NCBI GenBank assembly: GCA_900752065.1
Contig: CAADTT010000137.1
Coordinates: 1 to 57,231, forward strand
DNA: 57,231 bases
Reading direction: 5' to 3'
Source of the DNA: Lachnospiraceae bacterium
GTDB taxonomy: Bacteria > Bacillota > Clostridia > Lachnospirales > Lachnospiraceae
Part shown: in pieces, positions 8,324 to 16,987 of the stretch
How the letters are laid out: each line of letters begins with the position of its first letter
Numbering within the stretch: position 1 is the stretch's first letter
Notes under the pieces: generated by a model
Database searches by the model: none
Told to the model about the DNA's origin: nothing
Seen by the model: only the letters and a program-made list of their open reading frames with translations
Translations under genes and position numbers: made by a program

Positions 8324-8527
8324 TCAGGAGATATCCTCCATAAACTCCGGAACCATTTCTAAAAATTCGGCAATTTCTTCTTCACTGGCATCCCCAAGAT
8401 ACCGAAAGAGAAATTCTGTATCGCTCATCTTTGCCCACTTTTTCAATTCGTCTTTTTGCTCTCTGCCTTCCTGTTCCTGCATATCATCCACGCTCCTGTT
8501 CTTCCGCCTTCTCATCCTATTTTCCAT
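8324..8527 (-). CDS. Small hydrophilic protein of unknown function
   Basis: This ORF of about 67 residues has a basic N-terminus (MENRMRRRKNR), a charged middle and an acidic C-terminal helix (DASEEEIAEFLEMVPEFMEDIS). AGGA lies 7 bases before the ATG at 8527. The biased composition and ribosome binding site favour a real gene, but no family is recognised. It ends shortly before larB and could be in the same transcript. Confidence 0.45.
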   Translation of the reverse strand: MENRMRRRKNRSVDDMQEQEGREQKDELKKWAKMSDTEFLFRYLGDASEEEIAEFLEMVPEFMEDIS

Positions 8528-8617
8528 CACAAAATCCTATTTTATATTACTTTATATTATTTCATCTTATTTTTCAATATTTTCTATCACAAAATGATAG
8601 AATAGCAAAAGAACAGC

Positions 8618-8647
8618 TACTTTTCACTGGCAAGCCAGTAAAAAGTA
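8618..8647. repeat. 30-bp near-perfect palindrome
   Basis: The palindrome is centred at 8632/8633 and has 15-bp arms with one mismatch (TACTTTTcACTGGCA and its complement). It lies between two divergent small genes. It could be a bidirectional terminator or an operator; the latter is possible because a ribbon-helix-helix gene follows. Confidence 0.5.
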
Positions 8648-8784
8648 ACATTCGCAGACTCATTGGAGATTTTGCTGCGCGAAATAGAGCCTGCTCACAC
8701 TTGAATCATGTTCTTACGCATCCAATCAGCAAGTGATTGCTGCAGTGTGAAAAGTAACAAAGAAAGAACAAGGAGAATCCCTTT

Positions 8785-8943
8785 ATGAAACCACTGAAAC
8801 AACAGCTTAGTGTGACGCTTGACGAAGATCTTGTACTGGAAATAAAGGCACTGGCTGAAGCGGATGACCGCTCCTTTTCCCAGTACGTAAATATGATTTT
8901 AAAGAAATATCTCACCGAACTTCAGGAAAAATCCCGCTCATAG
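8785..8943 (+). CDS. Small ribbon-helix-helix (Arc/CopG-like) protein
   Basis: The 52-residue protein fits a ribbon-helix-helix fold. A beta strand (about residues 6-12, QLSVTLD) is followed by helix one (DLVLEIKALAEAD) and helix two (SFSQYVNMILKKYLTEL). Such proteins are DNA-binding repressors or antitoxins. AAGGAG lies about 9 bases before the ATG, and two terminator hairpins follow. No toxin gene is adjacent on the same strand, so an orphan regulator is more likely than a toxin-antitoxin pair. Confidence 0.75.
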   Translation: MKPLKQQLSVTLDEDLVLEIKALAEADDRSFSQYVNMILKKYLTELQEKSRS

Positions 8944-8957
8944 AGAACGGGATTTTA
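8927..8957 (+). terminator. Terminator of the ribbon-helix-helix gene
   Basis: AAAATCCCG (8928-8936) and CGGGATTTT (8948-8956) form a 9-bp stem that overlaps the stop codon. Confidence 0.6.
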
Positions 8958-8976
8958 CTTGTGCATAAAACGCCTG

Positions 8977-9060
8977 AAAAAGAGCCAATACCCATTTGGA
9001 GTATTGGCTCTTTTCTATCCATATTTAACGATCTGTTTTTATTTCAAAAGAGCATCAATC
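8977..9060. repeat. ~83-bp direct repeat, copy 1 (contains a bidirectional terminator)
   Basis: The copy holds a hairpin with an 11-bp perfect stem (8981-8991 with 9001-9011) flanked by A and T runs, plus the last codons of the SHOCT-type gene. It is about 81% identical to 12409-12491 in the same orientation. Confidence 0.7.
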
Positions 9061-9602
9061 TTGGCATTCATTTCTTCTTTCGTTATGATACCCATATCAA
9101 ATTGCTGTTCTACTCGTCTGATTTCTTCAAAATTATCCACCCGTTTCCTTGCAATGCTGAGTTTGAAATTATATTCATCCTGGGAAACAATATCCATAGC
9201 CAATGCACGGTCAAGCTTCTTCTTTTCATCCAAAAATTCCTGCTCCACCCTCTCCTTTTCCCGGAGAATTGCATTCTGCCTCATCCTCTTTTCCAGTTCA
9301 TTCAGTTCCTGCTCCAATTCCTGCTTCCTGACGATTTTAGGTTCCATCATTTTAAGCAGATCGGCAACGTCAATATTCCCCATATCTCCAGTATCCAACA
9401 GATACTGCACATATTTGCGTCCTATCTGACCATACGCAGAATCCAGCTCCTGCTCAATGACATTAATCTGCATCTTCAGATTTGCCATCTCTGAATTATC
9501 CTGCATCATGGTTCCTGCTGAAGAACCTAGTGCTGCCGCTGAATTAGCAATCCCGCTCCCTACATTCTTTGCCGTCTTTAATGCCTTATCAAACAATCCC
9601 AT
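9039..9602 (-). CDS. Coiled-coil protein with C-terminal SHOCT-like motif
   Basis: The 187-residue protein starts with MGLFDKALKTAKNVGSG and a small-residue-rich segment. A long coiled coil (about 45-150) with Glu/Lys/Arg heptads follows. The C-terminus VEQQFDMGIITKEEMNAKIDALLK matches the SHOCT motif (short C-terminal helical domain). I use the ATG at 9602, which has AAGGAGG 7 bases upstream. The function is unknown; SHOCT motifs are often attached to membrane or phage-related proteins and may mediate oligomerisation. Confidence 0.7.
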   Translation of the reverse strand: MGLFDKALKTAKNVGSGIANSAAALGSSAGTMMQDNSEMANLKMQINVIEQELDSAYGQIGRKYVQYLLDTGDMGNIDVADLLKMMEPKIVRKQELEQELNELEKRMRQNAILREKERVEQEFLDEKKKLDRALAMDIVSQDEYNFKLSIARKRVDNFEEIRRVEQQFDMGIITKEEMNAKIDALLK

Positions 9603-9847
9603 TTTTTTCCTCCTTAGAACTTTGCTCCACAAATTCCAGAATCCGCTTCCACCCTGTTCGTAAGTGCGTTATGCACTTAATAACTATTATCTGTGTACTG
9701 CTCCATCTGGAACCAAGTTTTTCTACAACTACTCAAATAAAAGAATGATCCTATGTACAATATTTTAGAACAATGCAAAGATAAAATCAATAGTTCTTTT
9801 TCTTTTTTGACAAAACTAAAAATCCCGAGTGCATGTATGCCGCCCTC

Positions 9848-9876
9848 TTGATTTTATCGTGGCTGTCGGGTACAAT
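9848..9876 (+). promoter_or_regulatory. Sigma-A promoter of the DUF234-type ATPase gene
   Basis: TTGATT (9848-9853), a 17-base spacer and TACAAT (9871-9876) precede the gene by about 50 bases. The dyad AAATCACGATTT just downstream could bind a regulator. Confidence 0.6.
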
Positions 9877-9929
9877 AAAGTCAAATCACGATTTAGTAAA
9901 TTTAGATTTGAATTACGGAGGTGCTTTCT

Positions 9930-11387
9930 ATGTTTATCGGCAGAGAAGCGGAATTGAAGTTTTTACAGGATAAATACGAAGAAAAGAGGGGACAGCTTGT
10001 TGTATTGTACGGCAGGCGTCGTGTAGGCAAAACGGAAACCCTGAGAGAGTTCTGTAAGGGCAAGCCGCACATTTTCTATTCCTGTACGCAGAGTACGGAT
10101 AAAGTGCAGCTTGCTAAATTCTCACGGCAGGTCTTAAAGGAGAACATTCCTGCAAAGCAGTATGTCTCTGAGTTCACAGATTGGGAAAAAGCGTTTCGCT
10201 CTGTCCTGGATTTGCCCTACGGAGATCATAAAAAACTGATGATTATAGACGAATTCCCATATATGTGCAGGCACAATAAGAGTATTCCGTCAATCTTGCA
10301 GAACCTTTGGGATGCTGAATTTAAGGGCGAGAATGTAATGATCGTTCTTTGCGGCAGCGCAATGAGTTTTATTGAGAAAGAACTGCTTTCTGAGAAGAAC
10401 CCGCTTTACGGAAGAGCCACAGGAATATACAAGATGACCGAAATGGGCTTCTATGATGCTGTTAAGTTTTTTCCTGATTACTCAGATAAAGATAAGGTTT
10501 TGACCTATTCCATACTTGGCGGCATTCCACATTATCTCAGGCAATTTAACCCTGACTTGCCTGTTGCGGAAAATATCAGGAGAAACATCCTGACAAAAGG
10601 TTGTGTGCTTTACAGCGAGGTTGATTTTCTGCTTCATCAGGAGCTTCGGGAAACCCCAATTTACAATTCTATTATTGAAGCGGTCGCCCTCGGCAATACA
10701 AAGCTCAATGATATCAGCCAAAAGTCACTTGTGGAGAATACTTCCAAAACAAGCATGTATCTCAAAAATCTGATTGAGCTTGGCATTGTGAAACGGGAAT
10801 TTTCCGTTGACAGCAAGACAAAGGTAAAAGCTAATTCTAACAGGGGAACCTATCGCCTGACTGATAATTTCTTCCGTTTTTGGTATGCTTTTGGCTTTGT
10901 GAACTACTCCCAGTTAGAGGATGGCGATGTGGACGGCGTATATCAGTATGTGATAGAACCTGCATTACACGAATACGCTTCTTTCTCCTTTGAGGATATT
11001 TGCAGGGAATTTGTTAAAGAACAGCAGAAGAAAAATGCTCTGCCTTTCCGATACGCCCAAATGGGCAGGTGGACGGGAAAAACCACTGTCCGTGACAAAA
11101 ACGCTGAAAGCGGTTTAAGGGTGGCGGAAACAGAGATAGATTTACTTGGTATCGGCAGAGGCGAAAAGGAATATCTGGTCGGTGAGTGCAAGTTTAAATC
11201 CCAACCGTTTGAATATGCTGAATATTTGAATACAACGGCGAAGCTTTCTCCACTGAAAGACAAAGCAAAGTTCTATTATATCTTGTTCTCGGAGTCGGGC
11301 TTTGATGAAAAAATAATCAGGGAAGCAGAACAGACAAAGGAATTAACCTTGTATGACCTTGCTTCCATTGTCGGTTTGAAAAAGTAA
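9930..11387 (+). CDS. P-loop ATPase with C-terminal DUF234-type nuclease-like domain
   Basis: The 485-residue protein belongs to the ATPase_2/DUF234 group. Residues ~1-210 form a STAND/AAA-like ATPase domain with Walker A GRRRVGKTE and Walker B LMIIDEFPY. A winged-helix region follows (about 250-310). The C-terminus has the pattern EIDLLGI...EYLVGECKF, which resembles a PD-(D/E)XK nuclease core. The start is the ATG at 9930, with GGAGG 8 bases upstream. Function of the family is unproven. Its place beside a serine recombinase between direct repeats suggests accessory or mobile cargo. Confidence 0.8.
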   Translation: MFIGREAELKFLQDKYEEKRGQLVVLYGRRRVGKTETLREFCKGKPHIFYSCTQSTDKVQLAKFSRQVLKENIPAKQYVSEFTDWEKAFRSVLDLPYGDHKKLMIIDEFPYMCRHNKSIPSILQNLWDAEFKGENVMIVLCGSAMSFIEKELLSEKNPLYGRATGIYKMTEMGFYDAVKFFPDYSDKDKVLTYSILGGIPHYLRQFNPDLPVAENIRRNILTKGCVLYSEVDFLLHQELRETPIYNSIIEAVALGNTKLNDISQKSLVENTSKTSMYLKNLIELGIVKREFSVDSKTKVKANSNRGTYRLTDNFFRFWYAFGFVNYSQLEDGDVDGVYQYVIEPALHEYASFSFEDICREFVKEQQKKNALPFRYAQMGRWTGKTTVRDKNAESGLRVAETEIDLLGIGRGEKEYLVGECKFKSQPFEYAEYLNTTAKLSPLKDKAKFYYILFSESGFDEKIIREAEQTKELTLYDLASIVGLKK

Positions 11388-11403
11388 TAACAGTATAAAA
11401 GAA

Positions 11404-11432
11404 CGCTCGATATAAATGTCGGGCTTTTTTTA
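11404..11432 (+). terminator. Terminator after the ATPase gene
   Basis: GCTCGA (11405-11410) and TCGGGC (11419-11424) form a 6-bp stem with one G-U pair, followed by seven T. Confidence 0.55.
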
Positions 11433-11520
11433 TACTCCAGCATGGAAGAAAACAAAAAATCTTTTACAGGAAGAAGGATGCGGGATCATTATGCAGATTA
11501 AAACAGAGAGGTAAAAGGCT

Positions 11521-12114
11521 ATGAAAAAAACTTATGGTTATATTCGCGTGAGCAGCAGGGATCAAAACGAGGCCAGGCAAAGGATTGCGTTTAAGGAATT
11601 TGAGATTCCGGATAAAAATATTTTTATGGATAAACAGTCTGGAAAAGATTTTGAACGTCCTCAATATAAGAAGATGGTGGAGAAATTAAAGAAAGATGAT
11701 CTGCTGTATATCAAAAGCATTGACCGCCTTGGGCGCAATTATGAAGAGATTCTGGAACAATGGCGGATTTTAACGAAGGATAAAGGGATAGATATTGTGG
11801 TATTGGATATGCCTCTGTTGGATACCAGGAGGGGAAAATATCTGATGGGAACTTTTCTGAGCGACATTGTTTTGCAGGTACTTTCTTTTGTAGCGGAAAA
11901 TGAACGCGCTAATATCCGGCAGCGGCAGGCGGAAGGGATAGCCGCTGCGAAAGCGCGGGGGGTACGGTTTGGAAGAGCGCCATTGCCATTACCGGAAAAT
12001 TTTCATGTTGTCTATCAGATGTGGCAGGAGGGGAAATTATCGGGTGTTAATGCTGCGAAAGAGTGTGGAATGTCAAAGTCTACCTTTTATTGTCGGGCAA
12101 AAGAATATAAATAG
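11521..12114 (+). CDS. Serine recombinase (resolvase/invertase family)
   Basis: The 197-residue protein has the resolvase signature YIRVSSRDQNEARQ with a catalytic Ser near residue 11-12. IDRLGRNYEEI carries the conserved arginine and the E helix. A C-terminal Hin-like helix-turn-helix (about 165-197, SGVNAAKECGMSKSTFYCRAKEYK) recognises DNA. The length is typical of small resolvases and invertases. It may mobilise or rearrange the island, but its sites are not obvious. An alternative is a plasmid-type resolvase left over from an integrated element. Confidence 0.92.
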   Translation: MKKTYGYIRVSSRDQNEARQRIAFKEFEIPDKNIFMDKQSGKDFERPQYKKMVEKLKKDDLLYIKSIDRLGRNYEEILEQWRILTKDKGIDIVVLDMPLLDTRRGKYLMGTFLSDIVLQVLSFVAENERANIRQRQAEGIAAAKARGVRFGRAPLPLPENFHVVYQMWQEGKLSGVNAAKECGMSKSTFYCRAKEYK

Positions 12115-12408
12115 GTGAAAAGTAAAGAAAACTATTCCGAACAAGCGTACTTTTCTGGAAATCATATTTTTATTATTTTAACATGAATCAATACATTTTA
12201 CTATTCCTATTTAATATTTATCTTACAAATACAATTAACATTGACACGGTTTAATTGAAGGCAGATGCAGCGGAAGCGGCTAAGAGCAATACGCTGGAAC
12301 AGCTTGTAAAAAAATATTTTGGATAGTAAAAGTTGTGTGAAAGTGAAAGGAAAAAATATGATATACTTTATTTCATAGAGTATGCGGAAGCTTTTGTGGA
12401 TTAGATCG
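12115..12408. other. AT-rich intergenic stretch with possible gene debris
   Basis: No complete gene with a ribosome binding site is seen. The DNA is AT-rich compared with the flanking ppdK. It contains the short C-terminal-looking fragment at 12255-12326 and leads into the second copy of the 83-bp repeat. Confidence 0.4.
12255..12326 (+). pseudogene. Possible truncated gene end
   Basis: The short frame reads KADAAEAAKSNTLEQLVKKYFG and stop. It looks like an amphipathic protein C-terminus, but no initiation site precedes it and an in-frame stop lies just upstream. It may be debris of a gene cut by insertion of the island; a chance ORF is the alternative. Confidence 0.25.
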
Positions 12409-12491
12409 AAAAGAGCCAATATTCCAGATGGGTATTGGCTCTTTTATTTACATATTTAATTATCTATTTTTATTTCAGGAGAGCATCAATC
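12409..12491. repeat. ~83-bp direct repeat, copy 2 (ppdK terminator and remnant of a SHOCT gene end)
   Basis: The copy contains a hairpin with a T run serving ppdK on the minus strand. Read on the minus strand in another frame it encodes I-D-A-L-L-K-stop, identical to the end of the SHOCT-type protein at 9039. It abuts and overlaps the ppdK stop codon (12486-12488). Confidence 0.7.
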
Positions 12492-15107
12492 GTTGATCGC
12501 TGCCTGTGCCGCTGCCAGACGTGCGATCGGCACACGGAACGGGGAACAGGATACATAATCCAACCCGATCTTATGGCAGAATTCCACGGATGTCGGGTCA
12601 CCGCCATGCTCACCGCAGATACCAAAATGAAGCTCTGGATTTACCGGTTTTCCAAGCTTGATTGCCATCTCCATCAGCTTGCCAACACCTGTCTGATCCA
12701 GTTTCGCAAACGGATCATTTTCAAAAATCTTAGCGTCGTAATAAGCGTTCAGGAACTTTCCTGCATCGTCACGGGAGAATCCATAACACATCTGTGTCAG
12801 GTCATTTGTGCCGAAGCAGAAGAAATCTGCTTCCTTTGCGATCTCATCTGCTGTCAGGGCCGCACGCGGAATTTCGATCATCGTTCCTACTTTATAATTC
12901 AGAGTGATGTCTGCTGCCGCAATCTCTGCGTCCGCTGTCTCTACCACCGTCTTCTTTACATATTTTAATTCTTTATTATCACCAACCAGCGGAATCATGA
13001 TCTCCGGGCATACCTGCCATTCCGGATGTGCCTTCTTTACATTGATCGCTGCGCGAATCACTGCCTTCGTCTGCATTCTTGCGATTTCAGGATATGTAAC
13101 AGCCAGACGGCATCCGCGGTGTCCCATCATCGGGTTGAACTCATGCAGGGAATCAATGATCGCATGAATCACGTCCACACTCTTGCCCTGTGCATCTGCC
13201 AGTTTCTTCACATCTTCCTCTTCGGTAGGTACAAACTCATGCAGAGGCGGATCCAGGAAACGGATCGTCACCGGATTTCCTTCCAGTGCCTCATACAGCT
13301 TTTCGAAATCGCCCTGCTGCTCCGGAAGAATCTTTTCCAGAGCTGCCTCACGTTCTTCCACGGTCTCCGCACAGATCATCTCACGGAATGCTTCAATTCT
13401 GTTTCCTTCAAAGAACATATGCTCCGTACGGCAAAGACCGATTCCCTCTGCTCCCAGCTCACGTGCTTTCTTCGCATCTGCGGGTGTGTCTGCATTGGTA
13501 CGAACTTTCAATGTGCGGTATTTATCCGCCCATGCCATAATTCTTCCAAACTCACCGGCAATGGTTGCATCCACAGTAGGAATGATGCCGTCATAAATAT
13601 TTCCGGTAGAACCGTCAATAGAGATGGCATCCCCTTCATGGTACTCTTTTCCCGCCAATGTGAATTTCTTATTTTCTTCATCCATCGTGATATCTCCGCA
13701 TCCGGATACACAACAGGTTCCCATACCACGTGCAACCACGGCTGCGTGAGATGTCATACCACCGCGTACCGTCAGGATGCCCTGTGCGCTCTTCATTCCC
13801 TCGATATCCTCCGGGGAAGTCTCCAGACGAACCAGAACGACCTTTTCCCCTCTGGCCGCCCATGCCTTTGCATCCTCAGCAGTAAACACGATCTTCCCGC
13901 ATGCAGCTCCCGGTGACGCTCCCAATGCTTTTGCAACCGGCTCTGCGGCTTTCAGTGCAGCCACATCAAACTGCGGATGCAGCAGTGTATCCAGATTTCT
14001 CGGATCGATCATTGCAACTGCCTTCTCCTCTGTGATCATTCCCTCATCAACCAGGTCACAGGCAATCTTCAATGCAGCCTGAGCTGTTCTCTTGCCGTTA
14101 CGTGTCTGCAGCATATACAGCTTCTTGTCTTCTATGGTGAACTCCATATCCTGCATATCTCTGTAGTGATCTTCAAGGGTATTGCAGATGCCTACAAACT
14201 GCTCATACACTTCCGGCATAACTTCCTTCAACTGTTCGATCTTCTTCGGGGTACGCACGCCTGCAACAACGTCTTCTCCCTGAGCATTCATCAGGAACTC
14301 ACCCATCAGCTTCTTCTCGCCTGTAGCCGGGTCGCGTGTGAAAGCAACGCCTGTACCTGATGTCTCACCCATGTTACCAAATGCCATCATCTGTACATTT
14401 ACAGCCGTTCCCCATGAATAAGGGATATCATTATCACGACGGTATACATTCGCACGGGGATTGTCCCAGGAACGGAATACAGCCTTGATCGCCTCCATCA
14501 ACTGTACCTTCGGATCTGTCGGGAAGTCCTCGCCGATCTTCTCTTTATACTCAGTCTTAAACTGGTCAGCCAGCTCTTTTAAGTCATCCGCAGTAAGCTC
14601 AACGTCCTGTGTAACACCTTTCTCTGCTTTCATCTTGTCGATCAGCCCTTCGAAATATTTCTTGCCGACTTCCATAACGACATCGGAAAACATCTGGATA
14701 AATCTTCTGTAACAATCCCATGCCCACCGGGGATTTCCGGATTTTGCTGCAAGCACATTTACTACTTCTTCATTTAAGCCAAGATTCAAAATCGTATCCA
14801 TCATGCCCGGCATAGATGCACGCGCTCCAGAACGCACAGAAACCAAAAGCGGGTTTTCTTTATCCCCAAACTTCTTGCCGGTTACCGCTTCCATCTTTGT
14901 GATGGCTTCCATGATCTGTCCCATGATCTCATCATTGATCTTTCTTCCATCCTCATAGTACTGCGTACATGCTTCTGTCGTAATCGTAAAACCCTGAGGC
15001 ACCGGCAGGCCCAGACTGGTCATCTCCGCAAGATTCGCCCCCTTGCCGCCGAGCAGGTTTCTCATTCCTGCATTACCTTCCGTAAACATATAAACCCATT
15101 TTGCCAT
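12486..15107 (-). CDS. ppdK: Pyruvate, phosphate dikinase
   Basis: The enzyme interconverts pyruvate, ATP and phosphate with phosphoenolpyruvate, AMP and pyrophosphate in the cytosol. The 873-residue length from the ATG at 15107 matches the family. Visible are the N-terminal ATP-grasp region (GGKGANLAEM, SVRSGARASMPGMMDT), the phosphohistidine motif GGMTSHAAVVARGMG and the C-terminal PEP-binding barrel (GLCRTEHMF, GICGEHGGDP). In this genome it probably pairs with the PPi-phosphofructokinase at 22.7 kb in pyrophosphate-based glycolysis. A strong promoter precedes it; a repeat-borne hairpin terminates it. Confidence 0.97.
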   Translation of the reverse strand: MAKWVYMFTEGNAGMRNLLGGKGANLAEMTSLGLPVPQGFTITTEACTQYYEDGRKINDEIMGQIMEAITKMEAVTGKKFGDKENPLLVSVRSGARASMPGMMDTILNLGLNEEVVNVLAAKSGNPRWAWDCYRRFIQMFSDVVMEVGKKYFEGLIDKMKAEKGVTQDVELTADDLKELADQFKTEYKEKIGEDFPTDPKVQLMEAIKAVFRSWDNPRANVYRRDNDIPYSWGTAVNVQMMAFGNMGETSGTGVAFTRDPATGEKKLMGEFLMNAQGEDVVAGVRTPKKIEQLKEVMPEVYEQFVGICNTLEDHYRDMQDMEFTIEDKKLYMLQTRNGKRTAQAALKIACDLVDEGMITEEKAVAMIDPRNLDTLLHPQFDVAALKAAEPVAKALGASPGAACGKIVFTAEDAKAWAARGEKVVLVRLETSPEDIEGMKSAQGILTVRGGMTSHAAVVARGMGTCCVSGCGDITMDEENKKFTLAGKEYHEGDAISIDGSTGNIYDGIIPTVDATIAGEFGRIMAWADKYRTLKVRTNADTPADAKKARELGAEGIGLCRTEHMFFEGNRIEAFREMICAETVEEREAALEKILPEQQGDFEKLYEALEGNPVTIRFLDPPLHEFVPTEEEDVKKLADAQGKSVDVIHAIIDSLHEFNPMMGHRGCRLAVTYPEIARMQTKAVIRAAINVKKAHPEWQVCPEIMIPLVGDNKELKYVKKTVVETADAEIAAADITLNYKVGTMIEIPRAALTADEIAKEADFFCFGTNDLTQMCYGFSRDDAGKFLNAYYDAKIFENDPFAKLDQTGVGKLMEMAIKLGKPVNPELHFGICGEHGGDPTSVEFCHKIGLDYVSCSPFRVPIARLAAAQAAIND

Positions 15108-15171
15108 GCTACACTTTCCTCCTAAAATAGTTATACCTGAAGGATACTTCCCCTCCAATGCTATATATATA

Positions 15172-15199
15172 ATTGTAACATATTTCCCGTCTCAGTCAA
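15172..15199 (-). promoter_or_regulatory. ppdK sigma-A promoter
   Basis: On the minus strand TTGACT (15194-15199), a 16-base spacer and TACAAT (15172-15177) are seen, with a TG extension before the -10. The leader is about 58 bases. Confidence 0.75.
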
Positions 15200-15476
15200 G
15201 AAAATCCTGTACAATATGACAAAAATCAATACTATTTTCTAAAATACACAACACAAAAATAATTCATTAAATCATCTTCCATATACATCTGTATGCATTC
15301 TCGCGGAGCTTTTTGTATCATATGGAACAAAGTTTTCTATTAAGGCATAGAAAGAGCTGCAGCAGATCTCTCTGCCGCAGCCTTTAAATATCAATGTAAT
15401 CTTATTTCTTCAAAACCAGATGCCTCGGAGTACCGTTCACCATCATTGGTGTCAGCTCACCCATGATCATTGGGCA
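15200..15476. other. Intergenic region between ppdK promoter and glycyl-tRNA synthetase
   Basis: No gene is supported. It is AT-rich next to the ppdK promoter and holds the probable glycyl-tRNA synthetase terminator near 15356-15381. No riboswitch-like structure was recognised. Confidence 0.5.
15345..15381 (-). terminator. Probable terminator of the glycyl-tRNA synthetase gene
   Basis: CTGCAGCAGA (15357-15366) pairs with TCTGCCGCAG (15371-15380) with one mismatch and a 4-base loop. On the minus strand CTCTTTCT follows. It lies about 95 bases after the stop codon. Confidence 0.45.
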
Positions 15477-16874
15477 TCAATATGCCAGCTTTTCTGCAAA
15501 GTAAGCATCCAGATCTTCTATTTTGATGCGCTCCTGCTCCATAGTATCCCTGTCGCGCACCGTAACTGCTCCGTCCTGTTCCGAATCAAAATCGTATGTC
15601 ACACAGAACGGCGTACCAATCTCATCCTGCCTGCGGTAGCGTTTTCCGATGTTTCCTCTGTCATCATATTCACAGTTCCACTTCTTTGAAAGCTGTGCAA
15701 ATACTTTTTCAGCGCCCTCATTCAGTTTCTTGGACAGCGGGAGCACGCCGATCTTCACCGGGGCAAGAGCCGGATGGAAATGAAGTACGGTACGCATATC
15801 CGGTTTTTCCTCTGTTCCGATGTTCTCCTCATCGTATGCGCTGCACAGGAATGCCAGAACCACCCGGTCTGCTCCCAGAGACGGTTCAATGACATACGGG
15901 ATATATCTTTCATTTTTCTGATCGTCAAAATAGCTCATATCCTGTCCGGACGTATTCTGATGCTGGGTCAGGTCGTAGTCTGTACGGTCTGCAATGCCCC
16001 ACAGCTCGCCCCATCCGAAGGGGAAGAGAAACTCCAGGTCCGTCGTCGCCTTGCTGTAGAAGCACAGCTCCTCCGGCGAATGGTCGCGGGCGCGCATCTC
16101 GTCATCCTTCATACCGAGCTCCTTCAGCCAGTCGATGCAGTATTTCTTCCAGTAAGCGAACCACTCCAGATCTGTTCCCGGCTCACAGAAGAACTCCAGC
16201 TCCATCTGCTCAAACTCTCTGGTACGGAAGGTGAAGTTTCCCGGCGTGATCTCGTTTCGGAATGACTTTCCGATCTGTCCGATGCCAAACGGAATCTTCT
16301 TTCTGGACGTCCTCTGTACGTTCTTGAAGTTTACAAAAATTCCCTGGGCTGTCTCCGGACGAAGATATACCGTGTTTTTTGCATCCTCCGTCACGCCCTG
16401 GAAAGTTTTGAACATCAGGTTAAACTGACGGATATCCGTAAAATTATGCTTTCCGCAGGTCGGGCAGGCAATCTCATGCTCCTCGATGAAAGCTTTCATT
16501 TCCTCCTGACTCCAGCCGTCTACGGAGCCTTCCAGCTCTATGCCCTTCTCCTCACAGTAATCCTCGATCAGCTTATCTGCACGGAAACGCTCATGGCACT
16601 CCTTGCAGTCCATCAGGGGATCGGAAAATCCGCCCAGATGACCGGACGCCACCCAGGTCTGCGGGTTCATCAGGATCGCACAGTCCACACCTACGTTATA
16701 GGGATTTTCTGTCACGAATTTCTTCCACCATGCCTGCTTTACATTGTTCTTCAGCTCCACGCCCAGATTTCCATAGTCCCAGGTATTTGCCAGACCGCCG
16801 TAAATATCAGAGCCCGGATATACGAACCCTCTTGATTTTGCCAGTGCCACGATTTTTTCCATTGTTTTTTCCAT
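15477..16874 (-). CDS. glyQS: Glycyl-tRNA synthetase, dimeric (alpha2) type
   Basis: The enzyme charges tRNA-Gly. The 465-residue protein is the single-chain class II form found in many Firmicutes. The N-terminus has SRGFVYPGSDIYGGLANTWD. A zinc-type insertion carries C-x2-C pairs (DCKEC near residue 90 and CPTC near 135). Class II motif 2 is seen at FRNEITPGNFTFRTREFEQ, and the C-terminal anticodon-binding domain follows IEPSLGADR. The start is the ATG at 16874, with GGTGAGGAGAG upstream; a second ATG four codons in is less well placed. Confidence 0.95.
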   Translation of the reverse strand: MEKTMEKIVALAKSRGFVYPGSDIYGGLANTWDYGNLGVELKNNVKQAWWKKFVTENPYNVGVDCAILMNPQTWVASGHLGGFSDPLMDCKECHERFRADKLIEDYCEEKGIELEGSVDGWSQEEMKAFIEEHEIACPTCGKHNFTDIRQFNLMFKTFQGVTEDAKNTVYLRPETAQGIFVNFKNVQRTSRKKIPFGIGQIGKSFRNEITPGNFTFRTREFEQMELEFFCEPGTDLEWFAYWKKYCIDWLKELGMKDDEMRARDHSPEELCFYSKATTDLEFLFPFGWGELWGIADRTDYDLTQHQNTSGQDMSYFDDQKNERYIPYVIEPSLGADRVVLAFLCSAYDEENIGTEEKPDMRTVLHFHPALAPVKIGVLPLSKKLNEGAEKVFAQLSKKWNCEYDDRGNIGKRYRRQDEIGTPFCVTYDFDSEQDGAVTVRDRDTMEQERIKIEDLDAYFAEKLAY

Positions 16875-16914
16875 GTTTCTCTCCTCACCTTTTCATTTTT
16901 TAGAAACGCATTTA

Positions 16915-16980
16915 TAACAGTTCAGGCACACCCATTCGCACATAATCTGCCAGACAAATTCGGACTGGCTGAACCGTTAC
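16915..16980. repeat. GTAAC-N-GTTCAG inverted-repeat element, copy B
   Basis: The left end TAACAGTTCAGGC (16915-16927) and right end GGCTGAACCGTTAC (16967-16980) are inverted copies separated by about 39 bases. The element fills the gap between glyQS and the lipoprotein gene. Confidence 0.6.
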
Positions 16981-16987
16981 GCTCATC

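Noticed and set aside
12183..12254. 23-codon hydrophobic plus-strand ORF
   Set aside because: It has no ribosome binding site and lies in AT-rich DNA where such frames arise by chance.
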